A program made the position numbers and the translations under genes. Positions 1 through 13,774 of a DNA stretch of 64,000 nt are shown here, piece by piece. The notes under the pieces were generated by a model. The model did not search any database. It was not told where the DNA came from and saw only the letters and a list, made by a program, of their open reading frames with translations. The first letter of the stretch is position 1; the number at the start of each line of letters is the position of its first letter. Origin of the DNA: Semisulcospira habei (lineage: Eukaryota; Mollusca; Gastropoda; Semisulcospiridae); contig BTPG01000003.1 in NCBI GenBank assembly GCA_036245525.1, positions 161,979,760 to 162,043,759 of the forward strand, in the 5' to 3' direction.

Positions 1-341
1 CGTTCCTCAGTAATAAAGTCAGTCACAAATTTAGAAGTGACTTTTTGTAATGAGAAAGTACGGTGAAGTACCACGCTGAACTTTCACACAAACGTTCAAA
101 ATCAGACGCAAAATTGGTAATGTCTTCTGTAATGAGAAATTACCGCAAAATACGAATCTGAACTTTCTGAACTAACATGCCAGGTTTCAATTCCTCCCCC
201 AACCCAAAAATGGTTTCGCGAACGTCGACCTAAGTACTACCATCTCGAAACTTTACCGATTACACGACTTCTGCGCGAAACGCCGTCAGCACCTTTAACA
301 ACTACCATTATGTTAAGATTTAAATGAAGCTGATAATACCA
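1..341. other. unassigned AT-rich sequence with a short direct repeat
   Basis: No coding region or known repeat is recognised. Two related blocks about 95 bases apart (near 30-85 and 120-165) share a core 'tgtaatgagaaa' followed further on by 'ctgaactttc', so this may be a decayed tandem duplication. Confidence 0.4.
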
Positions 342-407
342 GCAAGAGGCATGGATTTTCATGAGTCCCTTCTAACGCAGGGGCTCATGAGAATCTATGC
401 CTCTTGC
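342..407. repeat. hairpin family A copy
   Basis: Inverted repeat with outer arms GCAAGAGGCATGGATT and AATCTATGCCTCTTGC around a GC-rich centre. Family A recurs roughly thirty times in the window, always built as CAAGAGGCATAGAT, then CTCATGAG, then CCCCTGCA and the reverse. Confidence 0.85.
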
Positions 408-798
408 AGGAGGACGGGCACGGGAGGGAGAGAGTGGGTGTGGTAAACATGCCGCTGTACACGCCAGGCACGTCACAATCCTAATCGCCCGCTGATCAAA
501 ACCCAGGCAGCAAATTTAGGGCAGACGTCAGACATCGCCTGAGGACTGATGACTTGTTTCCACAACACCTCGCCAAATACGTCCAGTCTTAATTTCCGAA
601 GTTTTTTGGGCCAAACATCAGACTTCCGGAAGAGTTCTTTGGCAAAGCGTATAGCTGCAGAAGTCGTAGATCTTCACGGTACCCTATGCAGCTGGCTTGC
701 TTGGGGAAGGCCTACGCCTTTTGCCGAAGAGCTAGGTCTCTTGCAAGCTTCAATTGACTACATCTGTATTTCAGTCTGAAGGAAGGAGTTCTGTCTAG
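408..798. other. no gene; possible decayed hairpin A
   Basis: No domain-bearing reading frame. Around 640-745 are traces of a degenerate family A hairpin ('gtagatcttcac' on one side, 'cctacgccttttgcc' on the other). Confidence 0.3.
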
Positions 799-903
799 GA
801 AGGCACAAAGACAGCAAGTCGATTTTTGAGAAAAGAGAGATTTTCATTGTATTACAATGAAAAGCTCGCTTTTCACAAAAAATAGACTTACTGTCTTTTG
901 CAG
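799..903. repeat. hairpin family F copy
   Basis: Inverted repeat. The left arm holds AGACAGCAAGTC and 'gattttcattgtat'; the right arm holds 'tacaatgaaaagctcgc' and GACTTACTGTCTTTTGC. Related copies lie near 22188, 29961, 50041 and 59051. Confidence 0.75.
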
Positions 904-989
904 ACTTTTGGAAATCATTCCGCTGTGCTAACGAGAATAGGGGACATGCAGACTTCCTGTACCAATCTCCGACAGGCGCCTCCCAGCTA

Positions 990-1187
990 CAAAAGGCATA
1001 GATTTTCATCGCGCCTCCGTACTACTAAACTTTGAGGAAGATCCACGCCTCTTGCCAAACATCTATATCTTCTACCAAACATCAGACTTCCTGAAGGGTT
1101 CTTCGGTCACGTCTCCCAGCTGCAAAAGGCACAGATCTTCATGGTCCCCTGGAGCTTGCGGGGACTCAGGAAGATGAATGCCTCTGC
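990..1187. repeat. two degenerate family A hairpins
   Basis: Copies at about 995-1062 and 1122-1187 keep 'aaaaggcatagattttcat' or 'aaaaggcacagatcttcat' on the left and 'gcctcttgc' or 'gcctctgc' on the right. Both are preceded by 'gcctcccagct' or 'gtctcccagct', so they may be a local duplication. Confidence 0.5.
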
Positions 1188-1556
1188 TCTGGTTTGCCTC
1201 TGCTCTGCCTCTTTTTTACGGTTTAAACGAAGTTGATCGTTTTGATAACTGCCACATGTTCGCTTACATCGAATAATGTCGAGGCAAGAAACAACAGACC
1301 AGGTGCAAACGCATACGCCATCAGTTATACGCACTTGTATCTGTATTTCTGACGGGGTGAGAGTACGGAAAGCATTCTGTAGTAACGAGAAAACTGGACA
1401 TAATGTGGGGGGCAAAAAGACATACAGACAGGGCAGCACGCAACTACCCCCCTGGGGCACGACAACTGCGTGGCGAGGGCTGAAAACTCGGTTACAGACG
1501 TACACCAGTCGTGCCTAACCCCTTCCCTGCCCACAAAAATTCAAAACCACCCACCT
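1188..1556. other. no recognisable feature
   Basis: Open frames on both strands here lack family motifs and codon structure. I see no repeat matching the rest of the window except the start of a possible TTAACCCC-type MITE end near 1515 ('taaccccttccctgcc'). Confidence 0.35.
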
Positions 1557-1621
1557 GCAAGAGGTATAGATCATCATGAGCCCCCGCTATTGCGGAGCTT
1601 ATGAGGATCTATGCTTCTTGC
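1557..1621. repeat. hairpin family A copy within a possible MITE
   Basis: Arms GCAAGAGGTATAGATCATCA and ATGAGGATCTATGCTTCTTG. The flank 'ctgaaaccacttcgtgtcc' is shared with the copies at 52119 and 21718, so the hairpin is the core of a longer mobile unit. Confidence 0.75.
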
Positions 1622-1692
1622 TGAAACCACTTCGTGTCCATGTTCCATTGACGGCTGGGGATCTTTGACGATGAGTTGAACTGACACGGATT

Positions 1693-1725
<33 letters not shown>

Positions 1726-1734
1726 CAAGATGGG

Positions 1735-2245
1735 ATGAACCATAACCCACAAAGTCCCTTCTATAGTGAGAGCTGTCTTCGCTGTCAAGGGTCTCTACCT
1801 TTTGTCTTTGACTTGATTCTGATGTTGAAATATCTCCTTTTGAAAAAAGCCTCGCGGATGTGCCAATGCGTTATAGTGAACTCTATAAGGGGCGCGCGCA
1901 GTGCATACTCGTCATTGCTTTGTCAAACGTCATTTGTCATGACGTATTTTTGTTTTTAAGTAATTTTATATTTTACGTGATATGAGTTTCGATTTCGTTT
2001 CAAGACTTGGGAAAATCGTGACAAAACTAGAATTTCACGGTACGATTTCAGTCTTGCTATAATTTGTGTGAAAGCAGGTTGACTTTACCTAGATGCATGC
2101 TATACTAAGTACACCTGCATGCTCTTCCGAAAGCGCGTTGATGTGTGTGTATGAGTGTGCGTGGGTGCGCTCCAAACATCCTCAAGAGGCATAGATGTTT
2201 ATGCGCCCTCGAGGATCTATGCCTCTTCACTGGAGATGCACGCAT
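1735..2245 (+). repeat. dispersed repeat R, copy 1
   Basis: This block returns inverted at 12840-13765, where a SINE splits it. Shared landmarks in order are 'cacaaagtcccttctata', a run ending 'gacttgattctgatgttgaa', 'gcgcgcgcagtgc', 'gtcatgacgtatttt', 'aggttgactttac' and a family A hairpin at 2182-2228. No coding capacity is seen. It carries the AAGTCCCTTCTATA motif that also ends the foldback element at 9143-14288. Confidence 0.8.
2182..2228. repeat. short hairpin family A copy
   Basis: Arms CAAGAGGCATAGAT and ATCTATGCCTCTT with a short centre; it lies inside dispersed repeat R. Confidence 0.75.
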
Positions 2246-2264
2246 ATGTGTGTGTGTGTGTGTG

Positions 2265-2477
<213 letters not shown>

Positions 2478-2624
2478 AAGAAACTTTATTTTCCAAGGAT
2501 AAAAGAATAGTGCGCAGACCTGTTTTCATTCTTGTCCTTGCTACACACTACAAAATAAAATAACGTACATAAAATCACTCTCTTACACACACACACACGC
2601 GCCAAGCCAAGCCTGCACAACCCT

Positions 2625-2704
<80 letters not shown>

Positions 2705-2960
2705 CAGTATATCATGTACACATACATTCTATCACTTAAAACTATACTACAGCAAATATAAAAAGTATAAAGGATTTTGTACATAAAACCGCTATTGTTC
2801 TCATCATAAAAATCAACACGGCTCACTCCAACAAACATAAACAGGCATACACACACACACACACACACACACTCGCGCGCGCGCGCGTGCGCAAGCACGT
2901 AGGGATGCGCGCGTGCACACACATACACTTGCACACACACAGATAAACACACTCCCGCAC
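2478..2960 (-). mobile_element. CR1/L2-like LINE 3' UTR fragment
   Basis: On the minus strand this ends in an AATAAAGTTTC-type tail followed by simple repeats. The first 110 bases match the 3' ends at 52828 and 54689 ('gcgcagacctg', 'cttgtccttgcta'). The inner part is mostly (CA)n and AT-rich UTR. No reading frame of the polymerase remains, so the copy is strongly 5'-truncated; its 5' edge is unclear. Confidence 0.65.
2626..2702. repeat. (CA)n microsatellite
   Basis: Uninterrupted dinucleotide tract inside the LINE 3' UTR. Other (CA)n/(GT)n tracts near 5075, 8801, 14971, 30999, 34173, 41184, 43516, 46542 and 54816 are of the same kind. Confidence 0.95.
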
Positions 2961-3161
2961 ACACACACGCGATAGCGGCCTCCCCGCGCCACTAAACCGC
3001 GCACAGCTAGCTAGATGCTATAGTCTGCTATAGAATTGTGAATAAGCCAGATATTCAGTGCGACTAGACTTGTATAGCGATCCCGCAACCACCGCGCGCG
3101 CGGGTCGACGCGAAGAAACCACAGCACTGCCACGCGGCGCGAGCGCCCAATACTGTGTCGA

Positions 3162-3366
3162 GAATCAATGAATCAATGAATCAATGAATCTTTATTTTAC
3201 AACGGTAAAGATATTAACAATGCCAAAGGCAATGCCATTTTTCAAATCTGCCGTTGCTACATCTACAACACAACAATTACATTACATTAATACATGTATA
3301 GGACCAACGCCTACGGGTGTGTTGGGGGAGGGGAAACAATGGTAAGAAAGAAAAAAAGAAAGAAAG

Positions 3367-3400
<34 letters not shown>

Positions 3401-3857
3401 AACACAGCAGGACTAAACCTACACAGCAGTAGAATGGGTACATTACTAACAATGATGTCTACGTATAGAAAGAAAATCTTGCAGATAGTTATGGATGCGA
3501 AGATAAATGTTTAAAAAGACTTTTCTTGAAACATGATACAGTTGGAGTGGTCTTCGTTTGCCATGGAAGAGAATTCCACAAAGTCGCCCCCGAGAATGCT
3601 AGACTGGTTTTAAATAAGTCTATTCTTGTTTTCGGAACTACATACAGGCAGTTTGTATCGCCATAGCGGGACTGTGATCGGACTAGCAGCTGGGTTAGAT
3701 ATTCCGGAGTGTTGTCATTTCGAATCTTGAAAAGAAGAACACCTTTGTTGAATGCAAACTGATTCTTGAGAGAAAGAAGTCCCGCTTTGTAAATCTTATC
3801 ATCCGTTGTCAAAGTAGGATCAGGTAAAATTAATTTCGCTGCTCGTCTGTGTAAAGA
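3162..3857 (-). mobile_element. LINE-A: 5'-truncated CR1/L2-like LINE
   Basis: The 3' end (low coordinate) is an AATAAAGATT-type tail followed by an (ATTG/ATTC)n simple repeat at 3162-3190. The body encodes only the last part of the reverse transcriptase ORF. The 5' end stops abruptly where (GA)n begins at about 3855. The 3' UTR word 'acggcagatttgaaaaatgg' is also found, diverged, in the LINE tail at 32904-33010 on the other strand. Confidence 0.85.
3489..3857 (-). pseudogene. LINE reverse transcriptase C-terminal fragment
   Basis: The translated stretch begins in 'HRRAAKLILPDPTLTTDDK' and continues to the C-terminus typical of this LINE group, with 'RIDLFKTSLAFSGATLWNSL'. The same blocks occur in the 834-residue ORF at 5225-7729 and in the LINE at 52828-54143. 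Endonuclease and catalytic reverse-transcriptase motifs are absent because of 5' truncation, so it cannot be autonomous. Confidence 0.85.
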
Positions 3858-3918
3858 GAGAGAGAGAGAGAGGTCGAGAGAGAGAGAGAGAGGTCGAGAG
3901 AGAGAGGTCGAGAGAGTT
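3855..3918. repeat. imperfect (GA)n with ggtcgagagag units
   Basis: (GA)n broken by repeated 'ggtcgagagag'. The same unit appears at 4301 on the far side of the first SINE, which suggests that SINE entered this tract. Confidence 0.85.
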
Positions 3919-3920
3919 TT

Positions 3921-4300
3921 GATTGATTGTACATTGCTTAACGTCCCGACAGCAACAAGGCTTTCTCAGGACGTGCCTGCACTGCTTGTGAAAAAAAACA
4001 AAACAGAATATTGAATGTATGTCGCCAGCCGGTCCACTACGTTAAATAAACCTACAACATGGGGCCTAAATAAAGCCAAAACCATTTGGCAACACACATC
4101 CAACATCAAGAGCTACAGGCAGTGCAGACAGTAGGAAGAGTTTTAAAAAGGCAAATACAGATGAATGGACCTCGGGTAGACAGAAACACATGCCCCAGAA
4201 TAGAAAGGAAAACCCACCCTGTGGGGCTGACCAGGGTGACCCTGGGAACTAAAAGGTACCTAACCCCACCCAAGTCCCCCAGGGCAGACCCGGGTGGGGT
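3921..4300 (-). mobile_element. SINE-like retroposon copy S1
   Basis: About 380 bp non-coding retroposon. On the sense (minus) strand it runs from 'accccacccgggtctgccc' to a 3' end 'cgggacgttaagcaatgta' followed by (CAAT)n. At least nine copies lie in the window and four or more have clear 11-14 bp target-site duplications, which shows retroposition. (GA)n lies on both sides here. I do not see a convincing A box and B box pair, so the promoter class is open. Confidence 0.85.
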
Positions 4301-4304
4301 AGGT

Positions 4305-4386
<82 letters not shown>
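4305..4386. repeat. (GA)n microsatellite between two SINEs
   Basis: Uninterrupted (GA)n. It may be part of a longer original tract that also includes 3855-3918, 4763-4854 and 7823-7953. Confidence 0.95.
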
Positions 4387-4388
<2 letters not shown>

Positions 4389-4389
<1 letters not shown>

Positions 4390-4760
4390 ATTTACATTGC
4401 TTAACGTCCCGACAGCAACAAGGCTTTCTCAGGACGTGCCTGCACTGCTTGTGAAAAAAAACTAAACAGAAAATTGAATGTATGTCGCCAGCCGGTCAAA
4501 TACATTAAATAAACCTACAACATGGGGCATAAATAAAGCTAAGACCATTTAGCAACACACATCCAATATCAAGAGCTAAAGGCAGTGCAGACAGTAGGGA
4601 GAGTTTTAAAAAGGCAAATACAGGTGAATGGACAAAGGGCAGACAGAAACACATGCCCCAGAATAGAGAGAAAAACCCACCCTGTGGGGCTGACCAGGGT
4701 GACCCTGGGAACTAAAAAATACCTAACCCCACCCAAGTCCCCCAGGGCAAACCTGGGTGG

Positions 4761-4762
<2 letters not shown>
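4389..4762 (-). mobile_element. SINE-like retroposon copy S2
   Basis: Same family and orientation as S1. Its 3' junction shares 'gagagagttttgatt' with S1, so S1 and S2 may come from a local duplication of a SINE plus (GA)n unit rather than two insertions; the two bodies differ at scattered sites. Confidence 0.85.

Positions 4763-4854
<92 letters not shown>
4763..4854. repeat. (GA)n microsatellite at LINE-1 3' end
   Basis: (GA)n followed by (TGA)n at 4855-4868, then the LINE-1 tail. Confidence 0.95.
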
Positions 4855-4858
<4 letters not shown>

Positions 4859-5070
4859 GATGATGATGAAACTTTATTTATCAACGGTAGAAAGTTTTGA
4901 CAGAAACAAATCGTCATTTTACAAACTTGCCGTTGCTAACATCTACAAGATAAAATAGATTAAAAGATAATAATAATAATAAAGAATTATATTTACACAT
5001 ATTATTTCATGCAACAATAAAATTTAAAAAAAAATGACACAAAATAATAACACTTAACATTCATCTTATA

Positions 5071-5074
<4 letters not shown>

Positions 5075-5148
<74 letters not shown>
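5075..5148. repeat. (CA)n microsatellite in LINE-1 3' UTR
   Basis: Uninterrupted (CA)n. The LINEs at 52828 and 54689 carry CA-rich stretches at the same relative place in their 3' UTRs, so this is a family feature. Confidence 0.9.
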
Positions 5149-5149
<1 letters not shown>

Positions 5150-5224
5150 AACAATATAGATAAATGCATAATTATATTACATAAAAGCATTAACCATCAG
5201 GGTTTGTTTAAATGCCCAGTGTTG

Positions 5225-8577
<3,353 letters not shown>

Positions 8578-8817
8578 TAGAGTATGTCTGCGTGGTGACG
8601 GATTTGCTTCTTTTACGTCACCGCCACTGTCTGATTTTTTTTCCAGATGTTAAGGTTTTTTATTTTACTGTTTTTCTGAAAAGAATTAATTTTACCTAAG
8701 AAGGTGAAAGGGTACAAAGCTGGCTAACGAACTCATCCAATGTCTGTCTCCAAACTAGCTATATCGGGTCACCTGAATGCTCTTCTGAAAGCGCGACGAT
8801 GTGTGTGTGTGTGTGTG

Positions 8818-8855
<38 letters not shown>

Positions 8856-9142
8856 TGTGTGTGTGTTTGTGTGTGTGTGTTTGTGTGGGTTGGTGTTAGT
8901 GCGTGCATGCGCGCGCGCTCCAAACATCTCCAAGAGACATAGATCCTAATGCGCTCTCCGGGCGCATGAAAATCTATGCCTCTTGGAGTTGCGCATGAGA
9001 GAAAGCGCGGCGCGCGGTCGAGGGAATTACGTCATATTTAGAGTATTATGTCAATGTCTGCATGGTGACGGAATTGCATCTTTTACGTCACCGCCACTGT
9101 CTGACTTTCTTTAGAAGTCAATGTTTTTAAGTCCATTCTATT
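8578..9142 (+). repeat. module M, forward copy (contains LINE pre-integration site)
   Basis: Order of landmarks: 'acgtcaccgccactgtctga', 'gctggctaacgaactcatcc', 'aactagctatatcgggtcac', (GT)n at 8801-8883, a hairpin A at 8928-8988, 'cgcgcggtcgagggaatt', and the start of a second unit. The inverted partner is at 9600-9779 plus 12364-12760, where a LINE interrupts it. The two together show what the site looked like before that insertion. Confidence 0.75.
8928..8988. repeat. hairpin family A copy
   Basis: Arms CTCCAAGAGACATAGATCC and 'atctatgcctcttggag' around a 'gcgctctccgggcgc' centre. The copies at 12418 and 12845 are in the same module on the other strand. Confidence 0.8.
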
Positions 9143-9680
9143 TATAGAAGGGACTTTTTAGGACGGGTCGCGGTCGGGCGAATTTAATAGCATGTCCATG
9201 ATGCCAAAGGCTGACAGGCCTAAACCTCTCACAATTGAAGTAACAAGATAAAAACTACGTCATGTCTAGTTACTCTAACCTCGCTGCTGAACGCACATTT
9301 GGCGCGAAGCGCCGTATGTGCGTGCGTGCGTGCGTATGTAATGTATGTATGTATGTAATCATCTGTGCGCGTATATGATGTAAACAAGAGAATCTCCGAA
9401 ATTTCTGTACACACAAGCTTGAAACTTGGCGAGATACTTGGTAGCTGAGAGAACCTACGAACATAGTGTAATTGAATGTCTCATTGAAGACATAAACGGT
9501 TTATAGGAAGTCGGTTGACCCAAATTAGAGTCCGTAATTTTTGTTATAATTATTTACTTGAAATTTTGGATATAGCTAGTCTGGATAAAGACATTGGATG
9601 AGTTCGTTAGCCAGCTTTGTATGCTTTCAATTTCTTTAATAAAAATTAATTCTTTTCAGAAAAGAATTAAAACCGTAAAA
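9143..9680 (+). repeat. left inverted arm of the foldback element
   Basis: Inverted copy of 13775-14288 with scattered substitutions and different (GT)n/(CA)n-like lengths around 9315-9355. No coding capacity. Confidence 0.75.
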
Positions 9681-9779
9681 AAACGTGATTTCTAGAGAAA
9701 GTCAGACAGTGGCAGTGACGTAAAAGAGGCAACTCCGTCACCACGCAGACATTGACATAATACTCTAAATATGACGTAA

Positions 9780-12364
9780 GTAACTCTGACCACAATAGTG
9801 TGTTTCTTGTCCCATGATACAAACCCAAAATCCAGACAGAGCCCATAGTGAAGAAGTTAGTTAAGGTGTGGTCTAAGGATAGTGTAGAACAGTTGCAGGG
9901 GTGTTTTGAATGTACAGATTGGGACGTGTTTCTTGATTCTAGTGTTAGTGTAGACGAAGCTACTGAAGTAACTTCTGATTATGTGAATTTCTGTAAAGAT
10001 ATGATTATTCCATTTAAGACAGTGAAATTGTATCCCAACAACAAACCATGGATTTCAAAGTCTCTCAAAGCCACATTGAATGAGAAAAAGGCTGCATTTC
10101 AGACTGGATACAGAGTAGAAAGGAAAGCAGTACAGAATAAATTGAGGAAGCAGATTTTAGACGCTAAGAAAAAGTATGAAGAGAAAATAGAGTCACAGTT
10201 TGAATCAGGTAGCTTAGCAGATGCATGGAAAGGACTTAAAACTTTATCAGGCCAAGTTAAATCAAAATTCAGTAGCAGTAGCATGCCAATGAAAGAACAA
10301 ACTGAATTTTCTGAAAAACGTAATGAGTTCTATTGTAGATTTGAGAAAGATGATCTGAAGGATGACTTAGATAGCATGTGATTTCCCAGCTTAAAGTAAA
10401 TGTGGCAGGCAATGTTGAGGAAGACTTTGAGATCCATGGCAAGGTGGTTGAGAAGATTTTTTAGCAAACTGAATGTTAAGAAAGCAGTAGGCACTGATAA
10501 TATTTGCGGTAGAGTTTTGAGATTATGTGCCAGTCAGTTGTCTGTTGTTTATAGCCGTTTGTTTAGCTGGTCTCTGAGGGATTGCACTGTACCTAGGCTC
10601 TGGAAAACATCTACTGTCTGCCCTGTCCCCAAGAACAACAAGCCCAAGACACTCAATGACTATCGCCCTGTAGCTCTCACCTCTATAGTAATGAAATACT
10701 TTGAGCGTGTTGTCCTTTCTAGACTGCTCGATCAGGTCAAGCCCTATCAAGATCCTTTCCAGTTTGCATACAAGCAAAACAGATGTACAGACGACGCCAC
10801 ACTCACACTCCTGCACCATGCATACACACACTTAGAAAAACCTGGCTCTTTTGTACGCATTCTTTTTATAGACTTTTCTTCAGCCTTCAACACTATACAA
10901 CCCTATCTCATAGCTCAAAAACTTCTCTGTTACAATGTAACTCCAAGGCTTATCTTATGGATTGTCAACTTCCTTGTAAATAGGACCCAGTCAGTTCGCT
11001 TTCAAACAGCTCTCTCATTCCTTAGGTCCACTTCCATAGGCGCTCCTCAAGGTACAGTTCTCTCCCCTGTGCTGTTCACACTCTACACTAATGATTGTAG
11101 TGGCACTGACTCTACCCTTCTTATAAAATACTCGGATGACACTGCCTTAGCTAGAAGATCTCTCCAATAATGATGCGACTTACTTTGCAGAAGTAGAACG
11201 TTTTAGTGTTTGGTGTAAAGATAATTTTCTAGACCTAAATGTGAGTAAGACCAAGGAATTACTGATAGACTTTCGAAGAAACCCTGCCCCTGTCCCCGTT
11301 CTGATGATTGATGATGTGTCTGTTGAGCGTGTGACTGAGTTTAAGTATCTTGAAACAGTTATAGATGATAAGTTGTCCTTTAACGCAAACACCACCCTCA
11401 TACACAAGAAATGTCAGTCACGCATCTACTGCCTCCAGAAACACAGGAAGCTGAATGTGAACCCGTCTGTCCTTCAAACTTTCTACTGCTCTTTTATTGA
11501 GTCGGTCATCACTTTCGGTTCTGTGTGCTGGTATGGAGGTCTGAGTGTGAAGAACAAGAACACCCTGGCACGAATGGTAAACATCTGCAGCAAAGTGATT
11601 GGCAGTCAGCAAGCCAGTGTGGAGTCCGTGTATGAACAGCGTGTGGTGAGAAAGGGTAGGCGGATAGCCTCAGACAGGATCCCATGTCCTTGCCCACCTC
11701 TATGAACTCCTCCCCTCTGGCCGCAGACTCCGCACGCACAAAGCTAGGACACTCAGACTACAGCACAGTTTCATCCCCAAATCCATCACTCTAAGCAATC
11801 TGTACGTACATCCACGCATACCCAAACCTAACTCCTCCCTCTATCCTCCTTTAACTGTGCAATTAGTAGGAATGGAGCTTGTTGATTTTAGAGAAGTGAT
11901 TATATTGTGTTTTATTTGGTAGTGAACATGGACATATTGGGATTGTTGTTACTGAGTGTTTACCCACTAATTATTTTACTAAGGTAGTTTTTTTTTAATT
12001 ACGCAGCTTGTGTAATAATGTGTAATAATGTATTGAGACATTTGTATAATAAGTAATGAGGGTTAGGATTAGGTTGAAACACGCGTATTATGTATGCAGG
12101 TGTAGAGGTGGGTGTGAATGTATAAGTGCCGCTCAGTTCCGTTCATAAAAGATGTTTATGTCTGAGATGTGTAAGAGTTATGTGTAAAGATTTTGTAGTG
12201 TTTACGTTTGTCCATTTGGAATTTGTAGCTGTGTAAGTGGAGGGAGAAAATGTTCATAATTATGTTATAAGGTTTTCATGTCTTGTTTGTACTAAATAGT
12301 TATAAGTGTACCACAACCGAATTTCTCTTTTCGAGATAATAAAGTACTCTTATTCTTATTCTTA
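9780..12364 (+). mobile_element. L2/Rex1-like LINE, 5'-truncated, inside module M
   Basis: About 2.6 kb. The 5' edge cuts the endonuclease domain at its last motif (TCTGACCAC, encoding SDH). The 3' end has an AATAAAG signal and a (TTATTC)n tail at about 12343-12364. The flanks 'atatgacgtaa' and 'attctctcgaccgcg' join without a gap in the other copy of module M (read on the minus strand at about 9018-9050), which fixes the insertion ends to within a few bases. The target duplication is short or absent. Confidence 0.85.
9784..11870 (+). pseudogene. decayed LINE endonuclease/reverse transcriptase
   Basis: Fragments in several frames read in order. The end of the endonuclease ('SDHNSVFLVP', then a stop) comes first, then a 177-residue connector (9848-10378). 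The reverse transcriptase (10400-11167) has 'KKAVGTDNICGRVL', 'LNDYRPVALTSIVMKYFERV', 'ILFIDFSSAFNTI' and 'GAPQGTVLSPVLFTLYTNDC'. A C-terminal part (11170-11860) has 'VTEFKYLETVIDD', 'FYCSFIESVITFGSVCWYGG' and 'ELLPSGRRLRTHKARTLRLQ'. Frame changes lie near 10376, 10461, 11150 and 11690. The active-site box reads YSDD where FADD/YADD is usual. The style resembles the L2/Rex1 group common in fish; clade not verified. Clearly non-functional. Confidence 0.85.
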
Positions 12365-12727
12365 ATTCTCTCGACCGCGCTCCGAAGTCTCTCTCTCTCT
12401 CACAGACATGCGCGCATCGCCAAGAGTCATAGATCTTCATGCGCCCGGAGAGCGCATGATGATTTATGTCTCTTGGAGATGTTTGGAGCGCGCGCATGCA
12501 CGCACACGCACACGCACACACACCATCGCGCTTTTAGAAGATCATGCAGCTGACCCGATATAGCTAGTTTGAAAAAAGAAATTGAATGAGTTCGTTAGCC
12601 AGCTTGAATATTCTTTTTAGAAAAAAATTAAAACAGAAAAAAAACTTGACATCTGGAGAAAGTCAGAATGTGCCGGTGACGTAAAAGAAGCAACTCCGTC
12701 ACCACGCAGACTTACTCTAAATATGAC

Positions 12728-12814
<87 letters not shown>

Positions 12815-12839
12815 GCACACACACACACACACATAAGCG
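12364..12839 (-). repeat. module M, reverse copies, with (CT)n
   Basis: This continues the copy interrupted by the LINE: hairpin A at 12418-12480, 'gcgcgcgcatgcacgc', then 'tgagttcgttagccagctt' (about 12586) and the 'cgtcaccacgcagac' block again. Two partial units are therefore in tandem. (CT)n occupies 12728-12810, followed by (CA)n. Confidence 0.7.
12418..12480. repeat. hairpin family A copy
   Basis: Left arm 'ccaagagtcatagatcttca', right arm 'gatttatgtctcttgg', centre 'gcgcccggagagcgc'. Confidence 0.75.
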
Positions 12840-13765
12840 CGCATCTCCAAGAGGCATAGATCCTCATTTGCACGGAGGGCGCATGAACATCTATGTCTCT
12901 TGAGGATGTTTGGAGCGCGCGCATGCACGCACGCACATACACACATCGACGCGCTTTTAGAAGAACATGCAGGTGTACTTAGTATAGCATGTAGCTAAGT
13001 AAAGTCAACCTGATTTCACATAAATTAAATTATAGCAAGACTGAAATTGTACGTGAAATTCTAGTTTTGTCACCATTTTCGCAAGTCTTGAAGCGAAAGC
13101 GATTGATTGATTGTTTGTACATTGCTTAACGTCCCGACAGCAACAAGACTTTCTCAGGACGTGCCTGCACTGCTTGTGAAAAAAAAAAAAAAAACTTAAC
13201 AGAAAATTGAATGTATGTCGCCAGCCGGTCAAATACATTAAATAAACCTACAACAAAGCCTAAATAAAGCTAAGACCATTTAGCAACACACATCCAATAT
13301 CAAGAGCTACAGGAAGTGCAGACAGTAGGGAGAGTTTAAAAAAGGAAAATACAGGTGAATGGACCAAGGTTAGACAGAAACACATGCCCCAGAGTAGAAG
13401 GGAAACCCACCCTGTGGGGCTGACCACGGTGACCCTGGGAACTAAAAAGTAGTTAACCCCACCCAAGTCCCCCAGGGCAGACCCGGGTGGGGGTGAAGCG
13501 AAAGCGAAACTCATATGACGTTAAATATAAAATTTACGTAAAAACACACAAAATACGTCATGACAAATGACTTTTGACAAAGCAATGACGCGTAAGCACT
13601 GCGCGCGCCCCTTATAGAGTTCACTATGACGCACTGGCACATCTGCTAGGATTTTTCAAAAGGAGATATTTCAACATCAGAATCAAGTCAAAGACAAAAG
13701 GTAGAGACCATTGACAGCAAAGACAGCTCTCATATAGAAGGGACTTTGTGGGTTATGGTTAATCC
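12840..13765 (-). repeat. dispersed repeat R, copy 2 (split by a SINE)
   Basis: Reverse copy of 1735-2245, with a hairpin A at 12845-12905 and the same landmarks in reverse. A SINE with a 13 bp duplication sits at 13103-13494. Without that SINE the two copies are about the same length. Confidence 0.8.
13103..13494 (-). mobile_element. SINE-like retroposon copy S3
   Basis: Flanked by the exact target duplication GAAGCGAAAGCGA at 13090-13102 and 13495-13507. Full-length family member with an (ATTG)n-type tail; it interrupts repeat R copy 2. Confidence 0.95.
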
Positions 13766-13774
13766 CACCATTAC

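Noticed and set aside
9229..9464. Small frames within the foldback arms that also occur at 13954-14189
   Set aside because: Their similarity follows from the inverted arms being copies; no domain, and length varies with microsatellite changes.
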